Numbered from the stretch's first letter, positions 31,878 through 45,261 are shown. The stretch: 64,000 bases of DNA from Siderastrea siderea (GCA_964030785.1 OZ034969.1:70363362-70427361), one strand, 5' to 3'. The notes: a model not told the origin generated them from the sequence alone. Numbers and translations are program-made.

Positions 31878-33022
31878 ATGGCAGCACAAAGTTCAGGTGA
31901 CTTTTCTTCTAAGAAGAATAATCATAATATACCTACCTATCTATTACTTTAGGTACTTTCGAAGTAGAAAGGTAGCAATACGTACGTGCATTTCTTCAGG
32001 ATCGAGAGGACTTGGACGTTCGATGTCTGTCGTGTACTTTGGGGAGCACGGAAAACAAACAAGTCCATTCTTGCAAAAATATGCAAGGGGCATTTCATAT
32101 GTTTTCCAAGAAACTGAAGAACAATAATACTGAAAGTTTATTGCGTTGATTATTCTCCAAATGAAGTTTTTTTTTTGCAAGTTTAAACATTAATCGCAAG
32201 TAAATGTTCGATTGTTACTTTGTTCTAAGGCAAACAAGAAACGAACGGATTGAAAACGGGGGATGGAGGGGGTTGGGGTCGTTGCTAGATTAGTATGACC
32301 TGGTTAGGATAGTATAGTAGTAGATAGGGAACCATTTGAAGTGTGCAGTTAACTCAGTGTCTGAAGATTTCTTACATATCACACCTTTAAAAAACAGCAG
32401 CAGCAGGAGTATATAGAAATAAGGCAAATATTGTCAATGACATGAGTCGATTGCCCGAGGTACTAGCGTTCTCCTGCGTGCTTTTGTCTAGCAATCTTCG
32501 ACCGAAAGCTGACTTAATAGCCCGGAAGCGGATAAAAGTAATCAGCACGCGGAACCCTCATAAGAAAGCATGGATAACTTTAGTAAGGTTGCACGTGGTC
32601 GGGCGCGCGGGAAAGGCCTCGGCCTCTTAAGATACGAGTTGAATTATTGCTCGAGGCGATCAGCGCTCTGAGGGACGGTCGTACAATAGATGGACTGATA
32701 ATCTCTTTTTTTGTATTGCAGTTGGGCCAATCAAAACAGGTGTCATTAATGACGATGATTTAGAAGAGTTTTCAGACAAGCTGGGTAATTCATGGGAAAA
32801 ATTTGCCCGGTGACTGGAATTTAACAAGGGAGAGATAACTGGGTTTACAAGGATAATGAGGAGTATGCTAAAAAGGCAATGAGTATGCTGGAAACGTGGA
32901 AGGAAGAATCAAGCTCACTAGCAACCTACCGGGTGATGTATGACTCCCTGTGTCACAAATTTGTCACGTGGAAGGGTTTAGCGGAGGAGAAATGTTGTCA
33001 AGTTTCCCCCGTTTCTCAGGAG
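31878..33022 (+). pseudogene. Decayed duplicate of the Death-domain gene (exons 31878-31896 and 32722-33022)
   Basis: The start exon (ATG at 31878, M-A-A-Q-S-S, donor 31897) and the DD exon after TTGTATTGCAG (32721) correspond to the exons at 5038 and 6630. The intron between them is also alignable. The DD exon has TGA at 32811-32813, where the intact copy has an Arg codon (CGA), and a one-base deletion in GGGTTTACAAGG near 32844 (GGGTTTCACAAGG in the other copy). The donor GTAAGC at 33023 survives. The DD is therefore truncated early. It is a pseudogene unless this allele is unusual. Confidence 0.8.
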
Positions 33023-33320
33023 GTAAGCAGCTTCACATGGTTCTGTTAGTTGTATTTACTTAGTGGTGCTTTATCTATTAATCATGACTGTGATTGGTCA
33101 GCTTCTTTCCAAGTGGCTTGGTTCAAGTACATGTTCTGTTTGAAATCACATTACTCTACTTGGAAATGGACGATGACTTGCACAGTAGTCATCCGGGCCT
33201 GATACTTTGCGGAGCTCTTTTAAAATTAATTTTTCAATGTGACACTGGACCATTTCGAAAAAAATAACAGACTTTCTTGTGTCGCATCACAATTGTTCTT
33301 CTTCCTCGCTGTCGGCTTAT

Positions 33321-33437
33321 CCTCGGAGACCCATGCAGGGGCAGATATGGGGCAAGGGAAAGTCGGAACGGGTAAACGAAAGTGGGCGAAGAAAAGCCAA
33401 GAGCTTACCACACTATCTGCCCCTGGGTCTCCGAGGA
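33321..33437. repeat. Small inverted repeat pair
   Basis: CCTCGGAGACCCATGCAGGG at 33321 and its inverse near 33414-33437 enclose about 70 bases. Possibly a tiny MITE. Confidence 0.5.
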
Positions 33438-33485
33438 GGTTATCGGCGGACTATTAACTAAAAGTTATATTTTTGCTCTAATTCC

Positions 33486-34142
33486 CTTAAGGTGATTCCA
33501 TCGAAATAGAAGGAATATTTGAAAATTGCTAAAACTTGGTCCAGTTGGTAATTATGTTAAGACCATTTCAAAAATGCAATAAAAAATAGGGGTCACCGTG
33601 CTTGTTTTTTCACAAAATGGATAGCCATTAATAGCAACTATACGACCCGCAAGGTGTTTCCTGAGAAACCCTAGTAATCAAAAATGAGAACTATAATTGC
33701 TTTAAAAATTCATTGCTTGTATTGAAATATTGGAGCAGTTCAACAAAACAAACATTCATTTTGCATTGTATACTATTTAAGTTGAACAGGAATCAAGATT
33801 ATAAAATAAATTAAAGAGTTTGGGGCGAGCGTACACACCCTGCTGCACCTAAAGATGTGTTCTTTCCGGCATTTAAATAAAAATATCTCAAAGCAGAATT
33901 TTTAACTTTTCTCAAAATCGCGATATATTGTACTAGACCGTGTGCCATTTGAATTTATGTATTAAAAAATGGGGGTCACCGAGCTTGTTTAGGTGAAAAC
34001 GACCATTTATTTCTCTGAACAGCTCAGCTTTCATAGGAAACCTATCAAGTTCCGAAGGTGCGCGCGCTCGTGCACGCGCTAATCACGCAAGAAATGATGC
34101 GCAGAAAGGATGCGTAATGCAATTGAATGGAATCACCTTAAG
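33486..34142. mobile_element. MITE family with CTTAAGGTGATTCCAT ends, copy 1
   Basis: CTTAAGGTGATTCCA at the left is inverted at 34128-34142. The interior includes GGGGGTCACCGAGCTTGTTT and GCGCGCGCTCGTGCACGCGC, which recur in the opposite orientation in the copy at 44404-45213. Confidence 0.75.
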
Positions 34143-34712
34143 AATAGTTTGGCGGCTTTGTGAACAAAAAATAAAATTGCCCCTGTTAACAGACTCTTGT
34201 CATTACGCGCACAAAATCGTGGTCTCTGTGGCCTCTGTTCCCTTAATAGGTATCTCAAAATGAAATTTAGTTATTTGGTTTGAGGCAAATTGGAGAAATT
34301 GTCGACACTGGTATTTTATCCTTGAGCGCCCTTCTGTTTTCAAACAAATGTCAGCCTATAATCGTTAAAACTTCCTTCTTGATATAAGCTATCTGTCTTC
34401 ATGACAGGATGTTTTATTTGGTAAGCCGTCACCTCAAGAGTAAATAATCTCTCTATCTCCCTTTTTTTTTCAGAATTTGAAGAACCCTGAACCTGCGTAA
34501 CATCCTAGTAACGTACACTGGTAAGTTTCTTAACAGGATTTTAACCGGGAGATTTCCACCAGTCCACGTTTTGCCAGTCAACGTTTACTAGTTTGCCGGT
34601 TTTAGTCTAGTCGACCCGGTCCTCATCCCAATGAGAGAAATAGCTAGTCAACGTCAAGACTTCATCCCTTGGGGCTGGATTGATTAGACTTTCAATGCTG
34701 AGATGAATATAA

Positions 34713-35335
34713 AGACAAGATGTCAAGAAAGACCAGCTTTGGAAAACTCTGAAGGAAGTGGCGACTGCAGATCACAGTGAGTACGATTGTTTTGTGCTGT
34801 GTCTCATGAGTCATGGGAAGGAAGGAGGCCGGATTTTGTGCAGAGGTGGAGGAATCGTAAAGATCGAGGCAGTACTTGACGTGTTCGCGAGCGTGAATTG
34901 CAAAACCTTGGAAGCTTTAGCCGTTGCAGATGGACCAGAAAAGGAGCGATTCAAGGTATCATCGATGAAGATTCCGAAGAGCCTCCTGTTGTCAGGACGG
35001 ACGTCAACGTAGACTTGGATGAAAAAGCTCACAAGAATGCTGATTTCCTAATCGCCTATTCGACAGTTGCTGATTATGTGTCATACAGGAATGATTCAGA
35101 AGGTAGCTATTTCATCCGTGCCCTTGTGAAAGTATTCCGAGAGAAGTACAAAGATGACCACCTATCAGATATGATGACGGAGGTAAACAACGTTGTCAGC
35201 GAATTAAACTTGAAGCGCAAAGCCGAGGACAAAACCCGCTTCACAGCCAAGCAAATCTCCGAGATTAAATCTACTCTGCGTAAAAAATTGTTTGTCTACA
35301 AAGTGATTTTAGTTGTCATAAGAATGTACTTTTAA
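34713..35335 (+). pseudogene. Caspase-like domain with disrupted catalytic region
   Basis: From 34713 one frame reads L-W-K-T-L-K-E then the caspase p20 motif Y-D-C-F-V-L-C-L-M-S-H-G (catalytic His). The Cys-containing stretch falls at 34905-34945, where the reading frame changes. The second frame has C-R, four extra residues, then G, instead of a compact Q-A-C-R-G. The p10 part follows (D-F-L-I-A-Y-S-T-V-A-D-Y-V-S-Y-R-N, F-I-R-A-L) and ends at 35333-35335, with AATAAA at 35584-35589. Sequence ahead of the Cys also looks shortened relative to the family. It lies downstream of the DD pseudogene, so it may once have been a DD-caspase gene. It could not be a normal protease as read. Confidence 0.75.
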
Positions 35336-36585
35336 TTCCTATTGTTTATGTATTCTCCATATATATCCTTTCTTGTGATAAGTGGTTCGAAGAGCATTGC
35401 AAACTTTGTATTCTTTCTTTTCCATAGTTAGACAAAGGTTCATGTACATTTAGGAAGCATTTACCAGTTATTGTCCTGGTTAACGGTGGGTGCTAAAAGC
35501 TCCTGGTTTATGCTCGCACGTTGCTCAAGCTAGATCTAAGTTGTGCTTCTTCTGGTTTGCTTGTCATTTTTTTCTGTAAAGCTAATAAACGTCCATTCCC
35601 CAAGCAATCTTGAAGGCTTGTTTTCACTGTTTTAACAGTTCACGAAAAAGCGCTAACAACTAAACTGAAATGGTCTTGGAAGTCAGAATATTTGAAAAAA
35701 AGTAATACCAGAACTGAGAAGTAGAAATAGAAGTAAAGCTCTGGCCCTGAGAAAGATTAATTTTGTTAGCCGAAATGTTTCTCCAATAAATAAATCAGCC
35801 CTTTGCCGTAGCGCCAGCCTTGCATTCGGTTTTGTTCTATTACACTTCGAATGACGTCTGGCTCGAGCATCTCTACACCAGAGATCTGGCAATATTGAAC
35901 CAGTAAGGTTTATTTACGCGTAGTGTGGACCTCTGCATCCAAGGGTTATTGCTAACTTCAGAGGGCTCTTAAAAAAAATGTAGGCGGAGATTGTTCCAGG
36001 TCAATCAGGTATCTTTTGCTTTTAATCATCCATCTGTTATAAGAAACATTCCCTGAAAATAAAATTAGTTTCAAAAAGTATTTTTTGTCCATCGTTTTGA
36101 CCAAACTTAAACATTACAAACCATCTCTTAGATGCTCATGTATTCTCGAGTAGGCACCGTAAAGGGGAAGGAGGTTGTGAGGGCGGGGAGAATACTCAAC
36201 CAAAGAGTGGGTGTGGCCGGTGCCGCACAGGCTCTTAAACCTTGACTCTTTTTTTTGAAAAAATTTCACATCATGATTTGAGTTGTAGAGTATTTGAATC
36301 CTGACAACGATTTGTTGTGTGGACAATGATCACTGGACGGCAGGAAATGTTTTTTCTTTAATTAATCGCTTTTTTGTAACAGTTCACATTTACACGAGTT
36401 CACGTGACTAAAAAAGAAAAATTTTAGACGATGAGCAGGATAACAAAAATATAAAATAAAGGAAGAGCTTCGGAGAGGAACTTGGCTAAAAAAATCTGAC
36501 TTAAGCAACTGAATTTGTTTTGGATATTTGAATGGAGAAGAACAAGGTATAATAAAAAGCCGCTGTTTAAAGTGCACGGAAAATT

Positions 36586-36621
<36 letters not shown>

Positions 36622-37372
36622 GTAATAATAATAATAATAATAAGAAGAACATATTTATCCAGGGTAGCTGCATCAGTATTAGAAAAAACTGCTATCAATG
36701 CAGGTCCTGCTGTTAAAAACTAAAAAGGATAAAAAGACTGACAATAATGCTATTTACAAATTAAAAAAGATAAATGCAAGTGCTTAAAATATACATTATG
36801 ATTCAATACTTGTTAAGATTATCAAAAATCCGTGCAGTGCCCCTTTATAAAAGAAAGATTGCTGTGTGCATTTAAGACTCACTTTTTCCAGAAAAAGGAC
36901 TGCTCTGCTTCTTGTGTTATAGTTATGAATGTGGAAGTTGCGTAACGTAAAGTAATTGTGAAAATAACTTAAGGCACATCGTTTTTAATGCATTTTCTAT
37001 ACATTATAATATCTCTGCTGAAATTTTTCTTTGAACCCGTCACCATAGAAACTTGTTTTCTAATTTCAAAATTAAATTTCAGCCGTTGCACGTATTCTCT
37101 GTATTCCGATACATGGAGAGATATTCATAATTTACATCAATAGATATAATATCTTGCTAGAGCAAACGGTGGTTTAGTAATATATCATCTTTTTCTACTT
37201 TGGAGCCTAAACGTTCATACATATCTAAAACGCGTGAAGCTGGTATAAGATGGATTGAAACGAACAAAATCTTTCACACTTCCCAAAAGGAGTTTGTTAT
37301 AGGGCATTCCCAGAAAAGGTGAATTACAGTTTCCTCGTCTGTTTTGCACAAATAACAAAGAGCTGTTTCGGA
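35336..37372. other. Gene-poor stretch with an AAT microsatellite
   Basis: (AAT)n at 36587-36642. No domain-bearing frame. The Leu-rich and Asn-rich frames there are microsatellite artefacts. Confidence 0.5.
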
Positions 37373-37885
37373 TACCGTAACAGTGCTCGAATTAGCGCCC
37401 AGCTTCAAATAAGCGCCCCCTTCGAATAAGCGCTTCTCCTAAGGCTAAAAATATTAAATAACCCCCCTTCCTATAAGCACGCCCTCCCCCAAGAAAGTTC
37501 GAATTACAGCACTGCATGTCGTACGATATACGTATACGGCACTTTTAATGAATATGACATAACACTCCTTTAAAGTCGCACCGGTTTTCTTCCCCTTTTT
37601 CTCGAGGGAAATATCCATGTGAATGCATAAGCGCTTCACGTTCGTAACTTCCTCGTGAAACTTTGCGCCCAATCGCCGGCTTCTTGTTATTGCCTTGAAA
37701 GTTCCGGGAATTACGAGCCCATTTTCAAGGTTCCTGCCTCCAGTGACTTCAACCACCACCTGATTATCAAGGCCGAAAATCGAAAAACGAAATAAGCTCC
37801 CCCCCCCCCCCTTCGAATTAGCGCCCTCTTCTCGCCTTAGAAAATTAAATAAGCGCCCCGGGCGCTAATTCGAGCATTTACGGTA
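37373..37885. mobile_element. MITE with TACCGTAA ... GCTCGAATTAGCGCC ends
   Basis: TACCGTAACAGTGCTCGAAT (left) is mirrored by ATTCGAGCATTTACGGTA (right), with further TTCGAATTAGCGCCC and AAATAAGCGCCCC repeats inside each end. The outer TA may be the target duplication. A 101-codon minus-strand frame inside has no domain I recognise. Confidence 0.8.
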
Positions 37886-39395
37886 TTCCAATTTTGAAAA
37901 GAAAGGAATTCGTTGCTACACGTCTGTGGAGAAATCAGAACTGGAAATTCCTTAGTTTAGTACTTGATTGTGCATAAAATTAGAGGTAAATAGATAGACG
38001 TCCAGGTCAAATCTCCCACAGCTTGAAGTATACAGTCTCTTACCCATTTTTCCTGACTCTTCTAAGGGCGATTAGATTTTTTATTTATTCCATAAGCTAA
38101 TAAATAATAATAATAATAATAATAATAATATTAATAATAATAATAATAATATTTTAGCAGGGAAGCCCACTTCACCAATAGGTGCTCTTCAGTGGGGCCC
38201 TGCACATACTAGAGAAATTATATATATATACATATATATATAAAAAACTAACTACAAAAAAATTAAAAAAACTAATTATAATTGATTAAAAAGCGAAAGC
38301 TAGTTTAAAAATAAAAACAACACCAAGAACAAAATTATAAAAACTATTTATGAAAAAAAAACTTCCACTTAAATTTGCACTCCTCAATAATATATTTTAA
38401 TAGCCACACAATCTTCAAAGATTTATTAAATTCTATTACGTGTTACATATTTGGACTACCATCACAATAATCAGCTATCATTTCAGTCCGTTTAATTTTG
38501 TCCTCTTTCCGCGGCATCCCATAGGAATTTGAAAAAGAAAATCTTGGGACAAACTGTATCTCCTGGCAACTCAGGGTACTATATATGCGTGCTTTGCTCA
38601 GTCTTACTTCTATTACTTCGTAATGATCAATTTTGTGAAAGAAAAAAAAAACCGTTTAAGTCTTCCCTTACTTTTTAACGCCGAAGATGCTCTCCTCAAC
38701 AGGCCTCTGACCAGGCTCCTGCTCTGATCTATTGCATAAAAGAGCCCTTCTTAAATTGTATGAAAAGTTTGGGATGCCTGTGGGTTGCAGCTCGTTGGAT
38801 AAGCTCAACTGTTACCGAATTGTTACAGTCACCGAGATTTGCTTGCGAACTTTAGCTTGCGAATACAGGCAGGCTACTTTTGAACAGGCCGAAGAACTTT
38901 TATCAAAGAACGAATTCGAATATCAAAGAGTCAGTCAATATATTCAATCGTTATATATCCTTTCGTGCCATAACTTTGCATGATACATAAACAATCACGC
39001 TGCTAATAGTACGAATCCCTGAATTAAATACTTTTTTTTAAAATACCCTTATACGTTCGGCTTCCATGTTTTCTTTAACTATTTTAAGCAACAGGTGTAC
39101 AGCTGTTTCAATTCACGTTGCATTGTTGGATGACCGCAGGGTAATGTGGGATTTTTATGCCGTGGTTCACCAAAATCAGCAGTATCTTACTTGCCGTACA
39201 ATAGCGAAGTATATGGATGAGTTTTTAGCGTATGCAAATTAAGAAAAAATAAAAGGATAATTTTCAGCAAGAGCTCTAAATTAGAACATAAGTTTTAATT
39301 CCACTCATACTTTTGTCAACTCGGTTAAAACGGCAAAATTAAAATACCTGGGTCCACGTGGAACACGTGCATGGTATGTAAATTGGAAGTTGGAA
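37886..39395. other. Gene-poor stretch with an AAT microsatellite
   Basis: (AAT)n at about 38101-38155. The frame 38732-38983 reads as an ordinary globular composition (83 codons), but I recognise no domain and see no clear splice sites. Left uncalled. Confidence 0.45.
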
Positions 39396-39399
39396 AAAC

Positions 39400-41206
39400 C
39401 ACAGGTAGCCCAAGCTCACTATGAGAGTAGCGCATATATTATCCTGTTCCATTTTGCATATATTATGACCTCGGCAAAATATAAGAGTTTGCATGAAAAA
39501 TGCAGCAAATACGCTTTAATTGCCATAAAGGCGAAATAATTCACAATAATAAATGGTTCACCTTGTTTTTGTGCTATGTTACTTGCTATTTAATGGCCTT
39601 TTGGGTGATTTGAAGGGTTTTGAACGAGAATTAGCGTCCTTGATTACTTGCCCCTAACACTTAATAAGCGAAGCGAAAGGTGACACACTGTTGGCTGTCA
39701 CGTGACAGATTCAAAGTTATTCATTTGCTGTAAATCTCGAATTGTGGCACCTCTCTCCAAAATTCTTTAAGAGACCAATGTCTTTATATCGTAAAAACAA
39801 ATACATACCAAATACATACTTTACCTTATCAAAATCGCCATTTTCGATCGGCCCACCACATCGAACCATCTGTGTGACGAACTGTTCGCGAATGCAAATT
39901 TCTGATCTCTTTTCATTGGAAGACTTGCACAATAGGCGCTCAGGACAGCAATATCCCGTGTATGGTAGGTGTAGTTGACAAATTACATGCGAAATTTGAA
40001 CGTTGCACGTGAAGCGTGGTCGAAACGGCCGATTACTTTTTACTTTTAATAGTTTTAAAAAACCCTTGCTAATAATACTGAAATTACGTGCTACACACAG
40101 TGACATTCGAATATCAACCTTCAGTACTATCAGAGGGTGTCAAAAAAGACCTCCGTTTAGCTTTTTAGTGTTCAAGATAAAATTACAACAGTATATGTAT
40201 TTTTTGTTGTTGAATTAATTTAACCACGTGTGGTTTTTCCCGGTAAGGTTTGGTGTTAAAACTAGTGTAAATCACAAGTTCTGCATTTCGCACGCTTCAC
40301 GTGCAACTTTCAAATTTCGCATGTAATTTGTCAAATACACCTCCCATACACGGGATATTGCTGTCCTGAGCGCCTATTGTGCAAGTCTTCCAATGAAAAG
40401 AGATCAGAAATTTGCATTCGCGAACAATTCGTCACACGGATGGTTCGATGTGGTGGGGCGATTGAAAATGACGATTTTGATAAGGTAAAGAACGCGAACG
40501 TTGGAATTTTTTGGTATGTATTTGTTTTTACGATATAAAGACATTGGTCTCTTAAAGAATTTTGGAGAGAGGTGCCAAAATTCGAGATTTACAGCAAATG
40601 AATAACTTTGAATCGGTCACGTGGCAGCCAACAGTGTGTCACCTTTCGCTTCGCTTAGTAAGGGCGCGTTTTTTTATCCACAATTCTGGAATAAGAATGG
40701 TTGATACGGAATGCTAGGAATAATTCGGATTGTCTGCATAAAAAAAACGCCCGTCGAGATGCGCGGTCCTGGCACGAGTAAACATTGCGTAACAAATGTG
40801 GTGGCCGCCGAAGAGGTTGCCATTGCAGCCGTTATCGCAGCAATTTTCCTTGGTACAATGAAATTAGAAGCAATGTTTCATTGTGTCCAAAAGTGTAACC
40901 TGATTTTTTTCTCCGGTAGAGACGTATTTGAATCCGCACCGCTCATCTCGCAGTCCGCCATCTTGGATTTTTATTCGCAACATTCTGTTCATTCTGCCCC
41001 TGGGAGCAGAATGGATGGAATTGCGTTCTGTCCATTCCGGAATAGGAATGCAGAATAGAAAAACGCGCATTTTACATTCTGGCCATTCTCATTCCAGAAT
41101 TGTGAATAAAAAAACGCGCCCTTATATTTTGCCGAGGTCATAATATATGCAAAATGGAACAGGATAATATATGCGCTCCTCTCATAATGAGCTTGGGCTA
41201 CCTGTG
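39400..41206. mobile_element. Long foldback element 2, with nested MITE
   Basis: The ends CACAGGTAGCCCAAGCTCA and its inverse are flanked by GAAAAAC on both sides (39393-39399 and 41207-41213). Inverted arms are 39400-40019 and 40290-41206. The right arm carries a MITE and lacks about 170 bp present in the left arm. Contains the same AAGAGTTTG(C/T)ATG block as the elements at 18.2 and 50.3 kb. Confidence 0.85.
40661..41122. mobile_element. TA-flanked MITE nested in foldback element 2
   Basis: AGGGCGCGTTTTTTTATCCA (left) and its inverse (TGAATAAAAAAACGCGCCCT) enclose repeats of ATTCTGGAATAAGAATG. TA lies at both ends (40659-40660 and 41123-41124), as for Tc1/mariner-type insertion. Confidence 0.85.
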
Positions 41207-41213
41207 GAAAAAC

Positions 41214-44200
41214 ATCAGCATGAAAAATATGGAACCATGATTTTTTTGCTCTCCGTGACAAGTACTAACAACTGAAAATCTTTCTACGTAGTCAGATCAG
41301 CCTTGCTGCTATGTTTGTCATTTGAGTATTTCTTTGGCTGATTAGGTCTGGTTTACTAGATCCTACGTACACGTGCAGCATTTTCGTTTGCGGTCCTTTG
41401 CTGATATTGTTCTACTGAAAATGAAAAGCCGAATCAGGATTGCCGCTAACAATAATCGGATGGTGCCTATTTATTACTTGTAAATTCTAAGTTCCTAACT
41501 ATCTTCTGACAAACGTGAAACTAAGACTGGTTTGCAGCTACCCACATTACCTTTCGGTCTTGTCGCGTAAGTTTGAGTTAATCCGACAACCTTAATACTA
41601 GCGTGACTTTGCTCGCGATCTTGAATTTGCATAAAGATCAGACAGCTTTGTTATGTAATTGATAGACGCATTTCGTATTATTCTTTGTTTTGTTTTGTTT
41701 TGTTACCATAAAACCTTAACTCTGACATTTTTCACTGGTGCACCTGAGCACTTTTTTTTTTCTAAAAACAGAATACAGTGTTAACTGTTTTGATCGAAAC
41801 ATGATTTATTTCTCCGAGAAGTATAATGCACTGTAAGAACCGGATCAGAGTGCAGTTTACATTCGTGACGTCAAACCGATGTCAGCCGATACCTTAGTGA
41901 TGGGAACAGACAATGGATATTTATTTTGTTTGAGACCACGCTCAAGCCTTGCCTTTATAGGGGCAAAAGGTTGAAACAAATTTGAATAAATTGATCCTGT
42001 CTATACACTTTCGCTGTGAAGTGTGTTCATAAACTTCCCGTCACGTCTGTTACTACCAACGGAAATACATCATCAGCTCTGTGCTGAAGAGTCAGTGGAT
42101 TCAAAGCTTGAACTTTTAGTTCAAAGCTGAGTCTGTAGAAAGAGCTAGTGCATTTGGGTGGCAAGGAATAGGGAACAATAACTGTGTAACAGAGGTAAGA
42201 TTATAGTTTGCTTAGTGAATAAATCGCTGGCATAAAAAGCTTCGAATACTATCTTGTAGTAAAACGATCAATTGTACAGACTTCCATTTCCTCCCAGAGA
42301 AGCCGCTTTCGAGATTACTCAACCCATGTCCTATAAATAAATGCAAGGAATATTGGGTTCTTGATAATTTAACAGTAAAATGTTGAGTAGAATTGAATAC
42401 CCTTCAGTGAGTTAATCCCAAACAAATCGAGGACTGGATTTCTGAAAGGCGAAAAAAAAATCAAATTCAGTCGGATAGCCAGATTGCATCTCAGTGGCTG
42501 CCAGGGTACTTTGGGAAAAAATAGGTGGTATTGTAAACTGCCAAGATTAATGTGAATTTTGTTTGGACTGATTACTGATTGCCTTCTTGGAAGCTGCAGG
42601 AACTGATGGCCTAACTAGATAGCATTTCCCGGAATAGCTTTCAGTTCTTACTTCCTTTTATTCGGGGAGAGTATTTTGTACACAGATTTTAAACTGTTTT
42701 CTGCGAAGAATAATTTGAACTCTGGCCAACCGGCTGGCGGTTGAGCTTAGAGAGTGGCTTCTCGCACCAAAAAGAGTCCCTCGAAAATGTTCGATCAGAT
42801 GTGGAATTCTACGTAACGCTTCAAGGTATATGTAATATTTCTAGGTGAGTGCTGTAAATTTCCTGATCGGCGAAGGATAGTAAGTCCGTCTATCGAAAAG
42901 TCTAGAGGAGAGATATTCAAAACGATTTTTAAATCGTGATACACGATTTACGATTGAGTATGTTTCCGTATGAGTACAACCGCAACTACTGTGCCTTTCG
43001 TCTATCTCGTATAGTTTGTATACTCAAATGGCCGCATTTTGAAGCAATTATCGGGCCGCTCCGATTCAATCGACCTCATATGATTTATAGTGGTTATGTT
43101 GTTTCCCACTTATAAACCATCTTGTGTCTATCGAAAAGGTGAAAATTAACCAAAGGTTTCTTTGTACACAAACTATTCTACGCTTGTGAAATTCATTTCG
43201 CATGAGATAATGGCGACGTATTATTTACGATGGTTAAGGTCTTTGAGAATGCTCTTTACAAGAAAATAAGGCCGGTTCTGATCAGCTACAAGCTATAGCT
43301 TTTGGCTTTTTAATGATGTTATTTTGAAAAGATTATTTTACCTTTTGTAGAAAGCCGTTACCTTTGCTGTGCCACGAAAAACGAAGCAAATATCACAGGC
43401 TATAACGTTGGTAGTTTGGTAGAGGTGATGGCCGCCATCTTGGCTAAATTTCTCATGCTAGCCACGCAGAATATGATGTAAATAAGCATGAACACTGCTT
43501 TTTATTGGCATTGCCTAGAATGCTTTAGTTTCCTAACAGGTGAAAAGAAATGTTTTTCAGTGATACTTATGACATCATATGGCACTTCTGGTCGTTTTGA
43601 GGTTTTGTTCTTAAGACATAGTACTTATGACTTAATGTACTTATGACTCACGGTAGTTATGGCATGTTACTGCTTATTACTATACCCATCCTACTTATGT
43701 TATAGTACTTATGACATCACATCTCGTAACACTAGTAACCGATTCACTTCAAAATTTGTCCTGAAATGTCTAATGGATGAGCATACAGCTACTGAAAACA
43801 TTAGGTTTTGATCAACAAATCTTGAACAATTTGAAAAAAGATCTTGGCGTCCACGCACCCTCCACTCTCCCCTCTCTTGGGTTACTTTATGAGTTCCCAT
43901 GTTAGGAGGTAAACTTTGTATCATTTATGGGAGACTTGAGAGCTAATAATTGTACGTTTCTAAACCTGATTATTTTTACTGATCACATGAATAGAATAAC
44001 AAAAAACGCACCTAAATCACTTTGAAATCTCCGAGTGTACCACGAATTTGAGAATGTGAGTTATCAACCCCCAAATTCACTTACTAGAGCTTAAATGATG
44101 TTGCATTTCACTGTAGGAAAAACTGGAGGGAAACGACGTGCATTTTCTGTAGGCTCGCGGTCTTACAGAAGAAGCTATGATATCATTTGATAGCGATGCT

Positions 44201-44403
44201 GAAAAGACTTCAATTTATTACCACGCCTCTCCTATGCTGAATAAACAATGCACAACCATAAGTTAAACAAAATTCGTCTGGTTCAACGGTTAATGCCACC
44301 TGCAAGGAAAGCCACAAAGGGTCTCCTGTTCTCCCTTTCTGGGAGAAAGGGACAAGGAGGCGAGAGAGGGGAGGGAAATGCAAGGGTGTTGCTGAGGAGC
44401 CTC
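41214..44403. other. About 3.2 kb without recognisable genes
   Basis: AT-rich. Around 43565-43715 the motif ACTTATGAC recurs several times. No domain, splice-supported exon or clear terminal repeats. Confidence 0.5.
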
Positions 44404-45213
44404 TTGAGTTATGTGATTCCATTCAATTGCATTGTGCATCCTTTGTGTGCGTCCTTTTTCGCGTGATTAGCGCGGGCATGAGCGCGCGCAGGTTCGGATC
44501 CTAATAGGTTTTTTATGAAAGCTGAGCTGTTCAGAGAGTTTGCTCCTAAACGAACTCGGTGACGCCACCTTTTTATTTCATTTATTTAAGTAAAATACCA
44601 CTCTTCATGATGTATCCAAACTTAAAGAATTTTTCATAAATTCTGATTGATTTACTATTACAATCTGATTTTAGGCGTTTCACTGGAAGCCTACACTGAC
44701 GCTTGATTTGCCTGTTATTTCATTATTGTCATTTTTACGGCAACTTAACTTAAGGCGTTTTACTTTAGCGTTGATTTGCTACCATAAGAATAGTGCTTAT
44801 ATTTCATTTGCAGATGTAATTACTGTTTATCTTAAGGCTTTATTTATTTATTTATTTATTTATTGATTATTACTTGTATTTTAATTATTAAATTTTACAT
44901 TCCTATAAGTATTGTTTAATCATTGTAAGTTTTGTATTTCATGTTTTTTTTTCTGTCATGCGTTTTATACATGAGCCTCTGGCTCGGATATGCGGGGCAA
45001 CCCCATCCCACGCATTGACGTTAATAAATGGATTGTAATTGTAATTGTAATTGTAATTGTATTGTAGTAACTACAGCCCTGTAGCGTGAAATCGGACACG
45101 GTGACCCCCTCTTTTTATTTCATTTTTTTAATGTACTAGTTTTAATTAATAACTGTGGGAAGTTTCAACAAATTCTTATTAGAACCTTTTTTTTCCACGG
45201 AATCACCTTAATT
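44404..45213. mobile_element. MITE family with GTGATTCCAT ends, copy 2, directly upstream of the immune gene
   Basis: The left end GTGATTCCATTCAATTGCAT and right end GGAATCACCTTAA match the inverse of the 33486-34142 element, including the GCGCGCGC and GCTGAGCTGTTCAGAG blocks. It is interrupted by a short element ending in (ATTGTA)n near 45030-45065. The right end is 48 bp from the ATG at 45262. Confidence 0.7.
44838..45065 (+). repeat. Nested short retroelement-like 3' end with (ATTGTA)n tail
   Basis: TTTATTTATT run, then GAGCCTCTGGCTCGGATATG and AATAAATGG followed by repeated ATTGTA. A short simple-repeat tail like this is typical of LINE or SINE 3' ends. Confidence 0.4.
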
Positions 45214-45261
45214 GGTATTTGTTTTTCTTATTAAAGCGTTGTAAAAGTTTCAGCACCATCC

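Noticed and set aside
37454..37759. 101-codon minus-strand frame within a MITE
   Set aside because: No recognisable domain; it lies entirely inside a non-coding inverted-end element.
38732..38983. 83-codon frame with ordinary composition
   Set aside because: No domain recognised and no convincing splice sites or start context.
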